Source of the DNA: Fremontodendron californicum
Lineage: Eukaryota; Streptophyta; Magnoliopsida; Malvales; Malvaceae
Assembly (NCBI GenBank): GCA_030761205.1
Contig: JAULJL010000040.1
Span: forward strand, 15,136,603 to 15,200,602
DNA: 64,000 bases
Direction: 5' to 3'
Part shown: positions 24,213-34,593 of the stretch, piece after piece
Numbering within the stretch: the stretch's first letter is position 1
How the letters are laid out: the number at the start of each line of letters is the position of its first letter
Program-made: the position numbers and the translations under genes
Notes under the pieces: model-generated
Database searches by the model: none
Told to the model about the DNA's origin: nothing
The model's input: the letters and a program-made list of their open reading frames with translations, nothing else

Positions 24213-24700
24213 TAATGAAGAGTTGGAGAGTGACTCCCCAAGGCAGAAACCTTACCTCGAGCCTTTCCTTTGTCAATAGGCCCTTTCCTTCTCTTCAAGT
24301 TCTTCATCAGATCTGCCACTTCTGCTGCAGCAGCCCTAGGCTTTCTTGTTTCTTCTGAGAAAACAACCTGATGAGAGTGGCTTTCAGTCCTATCCTCTAT
24401 AAGTGACTCTGTTTTACCAGTATCCTCCTCATTTTCAGGAACAGATTCCAATATTGCAAATCTGTTGTCTGAGCCCATAGCTCCTGTGGCTGAGGTGGAT
24501 CCTCGTTCTGTCCCAGATGGAACTGGCCTTTCCAATTGCTCTATGATTACCTGAGCAGGTAATTCTATCTGCTTTTCAGAGGTCCTTGGAATCTTCTGCT
24601 CATCAGGAACCCTCAACTCTGTTTGCTCATTCTGAGCCTTCTGCTTAGGAGTCCATTTTTTGGTTGGAATTTCCTTTGGCTGGCGAGGACAACTTTTGTT
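24212..24700 (-). pseudogene. LINE ORF1, C-terminal part
   Basis: The open frame 24212-24616 continues upstream to a stretch reading AQGHNNKSCPRQP, the end of a CCHC zinc knuckle, preceded by an in-frame TAG at the truncation. The rest is a low-complexity charged tail with an RRKGPIDKGKARGK basic stretch. ORF1 proteins bind LINE RNA. The N-terminus is missing. Confidence 0.75.
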
Positions 24701-26367
24701 ATTGTGACCTTGAGCCTACTTACAGCCCATTGAAACTCACAGTCAGTCCATTAATCTTATTTTGATTTTGCATTTATATTTGATTTTCATTATTGAATGA
24801 TAATCTCTCTACATGAATCATGATGTGATTTTATTTAACCTATTTACCTTAATCTTGAAAAAGTTCTTGCAGATTGTAGTCGTAAAAATGTTAATGTAAT
24901 AAAAAAAGAAAAACGTGCGCTAGTTGGATTCATAGAATCTCGTGGGCCACTGTAAGAAGACGTGGCAAAACAACCATTACCAAAAAGGAAAAAACTTTGA
25001 CAGTTTGACCGTTTATTCAGTTGGTTGATTATTGATCAGAGGGCCGGAGACAGGTAAGCTTACCTGAAGAGGGAAACTTGGACCAGATTTCGGGGCCACC
25101 ACATGGCGGCAGGCTCCACCAAGTAGCGTCGGAACACACCAGCCCAGCCAAAACCCTGCACCTGCGTGGTAAAAACGACGATCAACGCCACTAGAAACGA
25201 CATCCTCTTCTGGTAAAAGAGCTTCACGGCGCTCACTAAATGAATCGCGTAGACATCCCCTGCTCCGCAGTTGGCGAAGATCGTGACAAGCACGTGCTCC
25301 TTCACGTTAAACGGCCCGGGATTATGAGTGAACTCAAAATTCCGACCTTTGAAGAAGACTCTGTCGGTGATCATCGCCGCCATGAGGTTGCCGAGAGGGA
25401 CCACCGCGATCTGGGCGGAGACGGGAGAGATGGAGACAGGTTCTCGACTGTACCAGAAGAATTGGTTGAGAAAAGAGAGCAGAACACAAGCTAGAGAGCC
25501 TAAAATCCAAGTGCGAAACGTGAGAGATGGGAGGGAGGGATCGTCTGTGGTAGGGATAGTGAGAGCCACTTGCTAGACCGGAGAGTTCTCGAGATCCTCC
25601 GGAGACGGCGGAATTGAACCGGAGACTCCGGGTTGGTTTTGGGTGGAACAGGAGTTTTGAACTGTGCATTAGTTGTTTGGAGAAGAGAAAAATCAGAAAG
25701 AAAGGGCAAGAAACTGAAGGATAACAGTAGTCAAAAACAGAAGTGAGAAAGAAAGAGAGTAGTTGGAGTCTCTTACTGAGAGGAACTCTGATTTCTTGGT
25801 TAGTGGCGGTTTTCATCGTTAACGGTTTCTTCCGACGTCCCGGAATATGAAATGTGGATCAAAGGGGGTTCATAATCAGAGTAGAAAGCTAAATTTGGTT
25901 CTTACAATTGGATGTATATAACTTCTAAGAAATGGGCAATTAGGTTGGATTGTTGTTTTCACGTTTAAATTGCCCATTTCCCTGAATATAATATTTAATA
26001 AGGAAGATGTTTCGTCACTACCTGCAGAAGCATTTTCGTTACTGCCAGCTGATTCAAAACAAAATGCAACTTCACCTTTTTCATAACCATAGCTTGAAAC
26101 TTCAAGATCAGATACAGTTTTATATAGTTCAATTGGACTGAGCCCAACTACTCCAGAATGCCGACAAGAGAAAATAAGTTCAGGATTTTCACTCACTGCA
26201 ACCAACTGTGAAGACATGGCTTCCCTGGCTTTAGCTGTTTTTTTCCCGTTTCTTTCCAGGGTCTCCTGGAAGTCCACTCCCTAAATTTGTCATCTTTTTC
26301 CTCAACTGCAGAATCACCTGTTTAATACTAGACAAGAAGATGTCAAAGCAGATAGACATGTCACATG

Positions 26368-27071
26368 TGTTGAGTATTTTTGAGTCAAGTCCCAATCCAG
26401 CTTGCTTATGTCAAGCCAAAGGGGCTTTTACCTTATAAGTAGAGAGCTTAGGCTTTGGTTGAACTCACCCACCATCCTTGTGAGAGATAGTCTATACTCT
26501 TGTATTAGGATTATCCGGTGGTGAGTCATAGTGTTTAATTTGAGGGTTTGTAGCTTAATCCATTCAAAAGCTACTTGTAAGAGGGTTTGTAGCTTAATCC
26601 ATTCAAAAGCTACTTGTAAGAGGGTTTGTAGTTTCCTTATGGGATCGTGGATGTAGGCCAAGAAGGGTCGAACCACGTAAAAAATATTGTGTCTTTTTCT
26701 TTTCTTATTTGAATGCTTGTTGTGGGTGAATGCTTGCTTTTGGGTAACCAGGTTTTATTTTTCCCAACAACTGGTATCAGAGCTTATGGTTCGAGGGAGG
26801 TGTTGCCTAAAAGCTTTTGGTTCAAGCAAGGAGAGATGCTGCCAGTTGTCAAGAGTTTTTTTTTTTGGTTCGAGTTCGAGTAAGAAGAGAAGCTTTGTTC
26901 GAGGAAGAAGAGTTGCCGAGTTCCTGCCAAGTGGTTATTGGGACTTTGACTCAAGAGAGGATATGTTGAGTATTTTTTAGTCAAGTTCCAATCCCACATA
27001 GCTTGCTTATGTCAAACCAAGGGGGCTTTCACCTTATAAGTAGACAGCTTAGGCTTTGGTTGAACTTGCTA
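26368..27071 (+). mobile_element. Miniature (TRIM-like) or internally deleted LTR retrotransposon
   Basis: The left LTR, 26368-26769 (402 bp), starts TGTTGAG and ends CCCAACA. It is followed by TGGTATCAGAGC (26772-26783), the initiator-Met primer-binding site. Only about 190 bp of non-coding interior follow before a second LTR starts at 26964 (TGTTGAGTATTTT). That LTR stops matching near 27071, so it is truncated. No coding sequence. Confidence 0.85.
26542..26633. repeat. 39-bp tandem repeat inside the LTR
   Basis: Unit GAGGGTTTGTAGCTTAATCC followed by ATTCAAAAGCTACTTGTAA; two full copies (26542-26580, 26581-26619) and a partial third. Confidence 0.93.
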
Positions 27072-27769
27072 TATTCCTCACATGCCTAAAATATCACCAC
27101 AAGAATTGATAAAATTGCTATATTCTTCACCTTTCCATCCTGGTATGCCTTTGAATTAGCAATCTGAATATCAGGTGGAAGAGACCAGATAATTTCACTT
27201 TTCTCACGGTTACACTTAATCTCAGCCTCAATTTCTTCAAGTTCAGCTCCCAGGTTTCAACCTTTCCCAAAAAGAAGAAAAAGAAAAGACATAAGCAAAC
27301 AAATGACTTGCAAAACAACACAACAAGACAGCAAAGTAAAACCAGAACTAAACCAGATAAAACAAAGGCGTGTGCTTCTTCAGCTTCACTGATAAAATGA
27401 ACTTTTAAGTTACCTTAGGTAACGAGGGGTTGAATCAGAGGCCGTATAAATTGAAGGGTCGATTCCATTTGCTTTAAGAAAGTTAAGGATCGCTTCTGGC
27501 AATGGCAATTTCGAAATTTCTTCCATCATAAAACCAAATGGTTGCCTAAAGCAGCCATCGTTCGCAGAGTTGCGAACTCCTAAGAAACCGTAAATAAAGT
27601 AATAAACCCTTTCACCAACTTATCAAAACGCACAGTCTTATCGATTTAAATACGACGACGTCTTTTGCAAAGCTAGCGCCTTCTGCAGGGCTTATTTTAC
27701 TCGACTGTTCATCAGAAATCTGAAGCTAAGTTTGAAAAAGTTGAAAAAAAGAAAGAAAGAAAGATAACA

Positions 27770-29511
27770 ATGAGAGAAGCTTTACTTGGATTTTCCTTAG
27801 TATTTATTGCTTATTTCATGGAATTAGGTTCTGCTACCGTTGTCTTGAAGCCTTTCTCCATTTCCTTCCCCGACCTTCCCGCCAAATTCGGTAACTTTTC
27901 TTCTTCCGTCTCCTGTTTGTTTACTAGGAAAATGTAGGAAAACTTAACAAAACAAATTCTTTCAAGCTTAAACTGTTTTGTGCTCTACTTTAAGCTAAAG
28001 CTTCTCCAAGAAAACTCAAACTTAAAAAAAGAAAAAAAAGTTAACTGCTTTTTTTTTTTGGTGTTGTTTAGCTCGTGGTATGAATAACACGGGGGTTTGC
28101 GGTGCTCTTGAAGTGGCGGATCCCTTGGATGCTTGCACTCCGCTTCCGCTCCGAAACGATTTCGGATCCAACAAAACGGATCCGATAAGGTTTGCTTTGA
28201 TAATTAGAGGCGATTGTTCTTTCGAGGAAAAAATCCGAAACGCTCAAAGTGGGGGATTTTCTGCTGCAATTGTTTACGATGATAAAGATAGAGGCAATTT
28301 AGTCTACAGTAAGTTAATTTGCTCTATGATTTTTCATTCAAAATAATTGAATTGAATAGAATTTTAGAGAATTTTAGAAAATTGTTTAATAGTAGATTAA
28401 ATTAGGTATTTGTTGTTTGAAGTGATGGTGAACCCTAAAGGAATCGAAGTGCTAGCGGTTTTCGTTTCTAAATCTGCTGGTGAATTTTTGAAAGATCATG
28501 CTAAAGGGGAAAAAGGAGAATGCTGTGTTTATCCACAGCTGAATGGGAAGGCATGGACTGTTTTTGCTATATGTTTTCTATCACTTGTTGTTATAGCAGC
28601 TTTCTTGGTGATAGCCTTTATTGCTCCCAGAAGCTTGACAAATTGGCGAAGAAGACGTTTAGTAACAACTGTGGATACTAAGATGGTTGAAGCTCTTCCT
28701 TGTGTTGCATTTAGTTCTGCTCGTTTGAGTCGCTGCTCTACTGGTGAAACTTGTGCAATTTGCCTTGAGGATTATAAGGATGGTGAAATTCTTAAAGTTC
28801 TCCCTTGTCAACATGGTAGGATTTTGCTCATGTGGCTTATCTCTAGCCTTTAATATTAGATTTACAGTGCTTGTTTACTTGTGTATAATTTTATCATTGT
28901 TTTACCTCCCACCATGCGGGGATTCTCTTTGCTGTTACAAATTAGCTTGACTTTTTCATGAATTGGGGAGTTCAAGTGTTTAAAATGTAGAAAGTGGAAG
29001 ATGTATGATTTTTAGTTTATGCTGAATTCCTTTGTTGTGAAGTGTGCAGACTTGCACAAATTCAAAATATGAGAAAGAATGAACTAGAGGAAACTTTATA
29101 ATCCATAGAGCTATGGACCATTGGTTGTATCAAGGCACTGCTGTTTCTGCATTCATGCACATATTCAACAATTGTAGTTAGAAATTACTTTGACTCCGCA
29201 ATTTAACGAATCCGGTCCTTCTGTATTATTGGCAGCTTTTGTGGGAAAAGAGAGAGATAGTATTGTTGTTTGCAGACAGATGAACACCACATTCAAAGCT
29301 TGTTTCATCAATCATTTTTATTTGAGTTGTTGTTTCCTTACTCTAGCATTATACTCTAGATATCAGTTAATCAACATAAAAGTTGCTTGCAGATTTTCAT
29401 TCAAGCTGTGTGGAGTCATGGCTGACTAAGTGGGGGACATTCTGCCCTGTATGCAAACTCGATATGACAACCAAAATTGCATATTCTGAGGTCAGTGAGC
29501 AAAGGCCTTAG
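27770..29511 (+). CDS. RMR-type receptor-homology, transmembrane and RING-H2 protein
   Basis: Sorting receptor/E3-like protein of the protein-storage-vacuole route. Exons: 27770-27890, 28072-28308, 28423-28815 and 29393-29511, in frame, giving 289 aa. An N-terminal signal peptide (MREALLGFSLVFIAYFM...) is followed by the protease-associated domain (FARGMNNTGVCGALEVADP; IRGDCSFEEKIRNAQ; AAIVYDD). A single membrane span follows (VFAICFLSLVVIAAFLVIAF). The RING-H2 finger starts CAICLEDY and is completed across the last intron (HSSCVESWL ... CPVC). The first intron phase and the split of the RING before DFHSS agree with a real gene. The C-terminus is short; further 3' exons beyond 29490 cannot be excluded because GTCAGT there could act as a donor. 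Confidence 0.88.
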
Positions 29512-30588
29512 TTGTATGTTTGTGTTTAGTGATGCAGCTTTAATTCTGCTCATTGAATATTAACATTGTAGAGTTAATACACTGTGACAGGCATGCTTTT
29601 ATTTTTATTGTGAGCTAAATTGTTTATAAAGTCTGAACTTTAAGCTATTGTAAATGAGAAATCATATGTAATTATGAATTCACTGGAAGAATTTAAAGGG
29701 ACTACTGTAGTGGCTCTTTGCAGATCAAAAGGAACTGACATTTTGCACATACCACCATGTTTGTCATGATATTAAGATCTGGTGATTGGTAACTTTTATA
29801 CTGGATGTCGCTTTTTCTCTCTGGTTTTTGTGGCCATGCTAAGCCCCATGAGCATTCAGTTAACTAAGTACATACATAGGAGTTGCTTATAAAGGTTAGA
29901 TAAATAGTTCTAAGCATTACTGGTAATGGTATTTGCACAAATCTTGATAGCTTGTTGAGCATCAGACATTATTGCAATTCCAATACGATAAAAGTACATG
30001 TAAATGAAAAAAGCATGAATAGGATTCCTACATTCTGCTTAAGGCATTGTCAGGCGTATGCTTTTTATGAAAAGTGTGTTGAATCTCAACCTTGCATAAA
30101 CTAACGCATAAGCCATCCTATAGTTAGCATTTTTGCTTGTTTTTGGGGATTGGTTGAGTTGATTCATTCTTAGCGATACGAGATTGTAGAAACTTCAGCT
30201 TTTCTTCTTAATCTTAGCTATGGAAGTCTTTTCTTAGTCTAGCAGTTGAGAGACATAAATTTCAGTGGGATTAAATGTCCCTGTTAATATTTACTTTGCT
30301 AGAACTTGGTGTAATTGTGAGAGGATGGCATTTGGTGGTGGAAAATGTTATTACTAGAATGGCCAGTCTGTTTAGCTTTGTTGCATGTCATGAAGACATA
30401 TTTTGTCCTAATTTGCAAAGATAAGAATCTTTACCCAACATGTCTTATTGTAACTGAAAATTGTTCGTCGTCTTTCGACAGATCAAGAGGAGCAGGAGGG
30501 TTTAGAATCAATAATTGGACAGTGATCATTTGGCTTGGGTTTTCAAATTGGGTATGAAGTAAACATCTCTCAAATGAATTATATGAAG
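29512..30588. other. Spacer / 3' region of the RMR gene
   Basis: No coding family recognised. May hold the 3' UTR of the RMR gene. Confidence 0.5.
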
Positions 30589-30768
30589 CTATTTTACTCG
30601 AACTCGGGTGTGAGTGTCGGACACGGGTATGTTTAATTTTTTTAAAGATTTCCATGTATTTGGAGGGTCCTTGGAGGATCATATCCCCATACCCATGTCC
30701 GGAAATGCGTCGGACACGGGTGTTGGACACGAGTACTTCAAGAAAAACGAAGAGTCGGAGCAACATAG
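30589..30768. mobile_element. MITE copy D (8-bp TSD family)
   Basis: 180 bp, CTATTTTACTCGAACTC to GAGCAACATAG, flanked by exact ATATGAAG duplications (30581-30588 and 30769-30776). Confidence 0.93.
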
Positions 30769-31161
30769 ATATGAAGTGTGTAAACTCCTTTTCCCCCAGA
30801 TACCTCTGATTTTCATTTTTTTTTCTTCCTACTGTTATGTTTCAGTGCGCCTTGTGCTTGTGAGGGCCAATCCCTATAAGAAGTTCGTTTCTGCACCTCT
30901 GTCTCTTCAAAGTGTGGACAAAATGTTGGGGATGATGCTGATGTAGCCTTTTAAAGTTAAGCCAGTAAAATTGTTGCAGTGTGATTTCCAACAAAGCTTC
31001 TTTCCTGCATCAAACTAATCCACAGGCATCATGTCATCTAATTTTCAACCAAAGGGGTCCAAAACCTAACAGTCTTCCCTGCATGCAATCCTTGTAAATA
31101 TTTTTAAAAGCCGTCTGTCATGCTTGTTTGCATATAATAAAAAGTTTCTCGTTCCAAGATG

Positions 31162-31365
31162 GCTCATCATCGAATGGGGCGGATCATCGAATGGGGCGGA
31201 GCGGGGCGGGGCGGTTATGGATGTAACCGACATCTATGGAGGCGGTAGTGGTATTGAAATTTCAACATCCACGGCGGAGCGGGGCGGGGCAGAGCAGTGC
31301 TATGACGAGGCGGGGGCGGATACTGCAAAATCTGTCCCCGCCCCGCTCCATTGCCATCCCTAAAT
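31162..31365. repeat. GC-rich repeat with GCGGAGCGGGGCGGGGC units
   Basis: Two direct copies of GCGGAGCGGGGCGGGGC (near 31196 and 31275) and one inverted CCGCCCCGCTCC (near 31340) within 200 bp of otherwise AT-rich DNA. This resembles the GC-rich ends of dispersed plant repeats. No coding role seen. Confidence 0.6.
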
Positions 31366-32552
31366 TTGATAGCAGGGTTTGTTTCATTATTGCATAAATA
31401 CGGCTTTGGTGGGGAAAAAAGAAGAAAAAAGAGGAAGGCATACAACTCCAAAATGCTTATTGTGATCTTTTTTTTTTTTTTAATCTTGATAACAGGAAAA
31501 GAAATAATCATTTTTCTTGTAATTGATGAACAACGAAGAAATAATAAATGGGAATCGCCCATTATTGCCAATTTTAAAGGGTAGATAGAAATGGAAAAGG
31601 AAAAGCAGTTAAGCAGAAGAAACAAACATTATGGGTGGGGGGCTGGAGAGTAGAGGTGTTTATGGGTCGGATTCGATATCAACATCATATTTGTTTGTTC
31701 AAGTTCGGCTTGACCGAAATATAGGTTTCAAGTTTTATTCAAATCCGTTTTATATTTGTAAATGGATAGTTCAAACTCGTTTAGACTCGTCCATATATAT
31801 ATATTTAAAAATATATTTTTTTATTTAATTTTTAGTAATTTTATATTTTTTTTCTTTTATTAAGTTTTTAAACATAGACAACTTAAAATATTTTTTAATA
31901 TTTATATTATAATATTATATATATTTAATCTTTATATGATATAAATTAATAATATATATAAAATAAAAATAATATATTATATAATTGAAAAATGGATCGA
32001 GTTTTGAATGTTAGAGTCAAGGCTCAACTCGTTTTTTAAACAATTTATTTTTCGAACCTAATATTTTTTTTTCAAATCTTTTTAAATATAGGCGAATTTT
32101 TGTGAACAAATCTATTGGAGAGTGCAAAGTCGAGTAAGAGTTCCAACAGAAAAAATCAATGTTTGGTTGCACTTCACTTTCCCAGATGACGTGGCAACAT
32201 GTTATTGGCACCTGCTTAGTGGTAGTTAATACAGGTCGTTATCCTTATCATCCCATAGAAATGGATTAAAGGGCGTCAACAATCAGCAGCAGCGGTTAAC
32301 TACCATTTCTTCTAGTAACATTAAGCGATCTCAGCCCACGTTTTCCATTTCCAAGGCAAAAAAAAAAAACCAAGGAAACAGCCGCAGAATCCGAGAAACA
32401 ACGGCAGAAAGTCGGCAAAAAGTCTAAACATATAAAAAAGCGAGCTAGTATTATCCATGGGCTCTCTTGATAAAAGGTGACTAACTGATTTTTCCTTTTC
32501 GTGTTTAGGACAGCATCTGGTTTCGAACTATAGTTGGTGCTAGAACTTTGAT
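31366..32552. other. AT-rich spacer upstream of the rhodanese gene
   Basis: 31650-32110 has a decayed repeat beginning GAGGTGTTTATGGGTCGGAT with several ACTCGT/GAGTTTT motifs. The region before 32553 should contain the rhodanese promoter; no box stands out enough to call. Confidence 0.45.
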
Positions 32553-33794
32553 ATGGGTGTTTCTTTGGTTGTCTTCCCTTGTGGTTTGTTTCTTTTTCTT
32601 CTTCTTATCTTTTGTAGCAGCTCAGGTTCAGAAGTTGTTACCATTGATGTTATTGAAGCAAAAAACTTGCTTCAATCAGGCTATGGTTATATTGACGTCA
32701 GGTTGTTCATCAATAGGGTTCTTAACTTGTTGGTTTTTTCCCAATTTTTTTTTTTGTTGTAGAAGTTGCTTCAAATTTATGTTTTGAGATTAATTTCTAA
32801 TAACAGGACAGTGGAAGAGTACAAGAAGGGACATGTGGATGCAGAGAAGATCCTTAATATCCCATACATATTCAACACACCAGAAGGTATTTCTTACAAC
32901 TGAAAGCTTGTTTTTTTATCCTTAAACTTTCGTCGTTTATACAGTATTATTAATCTGTTTTTGGAATTAGTGAAGTGTAGTAATGCTGATTTTGGAACTG
33001 CAGGTAGGTTGACGAATCCTGAATTCTTGAAGGAGGTTTCATCTTTTTGTAAGGAGGAAGATCGTCTCGTAGTGGTAATTTTTAATTTATTATTTGCTTT
33101 TTCTCTATAAAATGATTGTGGGAATTGGAAGTCGGCTTAAGTACTTCTTTTTTCTTATAGGGCTGCCAAAGTGGGGTGAGATCCCTTTATGCAACTGCTG
33201 ATCTTCTTAAAATTGTGAGTTTATTCAATTCCAACTTTTAGACAGAACTTTCCCAGTTTTTTTTTTTTTTGTATAAAAAAGGTTGCAACTCAGAATAGAA
33301 AAAAGAATTGTAGATACTGAAATTCGAATCCAGATATATTGGATGTCACCTTCTAAAAGTGACTTAATGAACCAAGTGGATTAAAGTCTGGTTCAACTTT
33401 CCCAGTTTTTGCTTCCCTAATCCTCAGGTCTAGAACTAAACCAACCTGGGTCAGAGGTTTTAGATCATGGATTTTGCTAACTGAGTGTCCTAGACAATTT
33501 TTAAGATTAATTAATATACTAGAAAGAACAATGTATTAAATGCATTATTTGACAACTTTATTCGTCATTTTCAATATATTAGATGAAGATATTACTATAT
33601 ATAGTAATCTTAAAAGAAACACTTGTTAACAAAATTCTTAAATCATTACTAATTAACTGTACTCATTGATGTTGCAGGGCTTTAAGAATGTGAGCAACAT
33701 GGGAGGAGGTTATCTTGCTTGGGTGGAGAATGGTTTTCCTATAAAAATGGAGGAGCCTGCAAAAGTAGAAGAGAAGCCAAAAGAAGAGCTGTGA
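32553..33794 (+). CDS. Small single-domain rhodanese (thiosulfate sulfurtransferase STR16/17/18-like)
   Basis: Transfers sulfane sulfur through a persulfide on its active-site Cys. Five exons (32553-32701, 32807-32886, 33004-33074, 33161-33214, 33678-33794) join in frame to 156 aa. The N-terminal 25 residues are strongly hydrophobic (VVFPCGLFLFLLLIFCSSS), suggesting a signal or targeting sequence. The rhodanese domain follows: GYGYIDVR, EEYKKGHV, NIPYIF, and the active loop CQSGVRS encoded at the start of exon 4, then GGYLAWVENGFP. The tail is Lys/Glu rich. The catalytic Cys is present and no lesion was seen. The plant sen1/dark-inducible family has the same layout. A SINE lies in intron 4. 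Confidence 0.92.
33257..33394 (-). mobile_element. tRNA-related SINE copy 1, in rhodanese intron 4
   Basis: 138 bp with a poly-A tail (poly-T at 33257-33270, plus strand), flanked by the 11-bp duplication AACTTTCCCAG (33246-33256 and 33395-33405). On the minus strand the head reads CACTTGGTTCATTAAG (A-box-like) followed by GGATTCGAATTTC (B-box-like). Confidence 0.85.
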
Positions 33795-34593
33795 TTGTTT
33801 GTCATCTGGTTTATGTAAAGCTGCAATTCTAGTAAACTAATAACCCAACATGTAATTCCAACAGGGGAAAATTATTTCCCCTTCTATCTGTATGTATTTG
33901 AATCCTGTTTAATTTGCAACACAATGTTAAATTATTTATGAAAACCTTGCTTTACGCTTATTGTCTACAAATGCTCCCTTGGCTCCTTTCTAAATCCAAA
34001 TTCAGAAGTCGAAAAGAAGTTAAGAGAAACTAAGAGAAATCTTCAATGTTTTGCTATATTCCTGAGCTCTGGCTGAACCTGCCATAACCAAAAGTTTGGT
34101 AGTAGAACCCTTTATCTTTCTAAAACAAAAGTGCAGACTGAAAGAGAAAAATAGGAAAAGATCACTTGAAATTTATGTGTATTTATTTTTTAAGACTTTC
34201 TAGATGTTTAAATTTCTGTCATTATTTTGTTCATTGATAATGTGTCAGATATACAATGATAGTCTATTAAATATAAACCTATACTTATTTTATTAATAGA
34301 TTAAAGAAAAGAAAAAAGAAAAATTCATTCCGATGCTTAGGGCTGGCATACCTACTTGTTAATTGTTATATTCTAAGCAGGAATCAATAAAAGAAAAAAA
34401 AGAGAAATTATCTCATTCATGGAACATGTGATTGTCTTTTAACTTCACTTGTGAATTTAAAAAAAAACTTTATTACCAATGTATCAAAAACGAATTAAAA
34501 AAAATTATATACAATTACAAGCTTATTTATAAATATGCAACGGACAAAGAATCATTCAAATGATACAATTTAACAGAAAGAGCTTGAGATCAC
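33795..34593. other. Spacer between convergent rhodanese and OPT genes
   Basis: 3' ends of both genes plus AT-rich sequence. No further gene seen. Confidence 0.55.

Larger units (their letters stand above)
20684..24720 (-). mobile_element. L1-type LINE, 5' truncated, in intron 2 of the OPT pseudogene
   Basis: About 4 kb ending in a poly-A tail (poly-T at 20684-20695 on the plus strand). It carries a complete ORF2 (20793-24212) and the C-terminal half of ORF1 (to about 24700), where the zinc-knuckle region is cut. The paralogous OPT intron lacks it. The exact 5' border is uncertain because an older LINE fragment lies alongside. Confidence 0.92.
16086..25816 (-). pseudogene. Oligopeptide transporter (OPT family, PT clade), pseudogene copy
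   Basis: Proton-coupled plasma-membrane peptide transporter gene, now broken. Exons by comparison with the intact paralogue at 34594-38971: 25777-25816, 25064-25661, 19545-20115, 18941-19192, 17215-17397 and 16086-17073. The OPT hallmarks NPGPFNVKEHV (exon 2) and KIPPRAMF (exon 5) are still readable. Lesions: TAG replacing a Glu codon (25573-25575, about codon 42); one extra base in exon 3 (571 versus 570 nt, near 19810); four bases missing in exon 4 (252 versus 256 nt, near 19115); and two MITEs inside exon 6. Introns also carry two LINEs (intron 2), and a hAT element and a third MITE (intron 4). Its intron-5 donor is a normal GT. Any one of the coding lesions would prevent a full-length product. 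Confidence 0.93.
25876..27526 (-). pseudogene. NOL1/NOP2/Sun-type RNA methyltransferase (NSUN6-like?), broken remnant
   Basis: Exon 1 (27414-27526) starts MEEISKLPLPEAILNFLK and ends in ASDSTPRYLR with a GTAACT donor. Exon 2 (27131-27261) continues LKPG, then gains one G near 27248-27252 that throws it into a TGA. In the corrected frame it reads AELEEIEAEIK ... SLPPDIQIANSKAY. Bases 25876-26277 hold a further minus-strand stretch (VDFQETLERNGKK ... FSCRHSGVVGLSPIELYKTV). I recall the opening and the PPD-QIA-SKAY motif from plant NSUN-type m5C methyltransferases, but the SAM-binding core and catalytic cysteines are absent. A short LTR element sits between the pieces. The family call is tentative; the broken state is clear. 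Confidence 0.5.

Noticed and set aside
32553..32762. Overlapping plus-strand ORF in another frame at 32548-32787
   Set aside because: Shadow of rhodanese exon 1; only the 32553 frame continues through the splice sites into the active-site exon.
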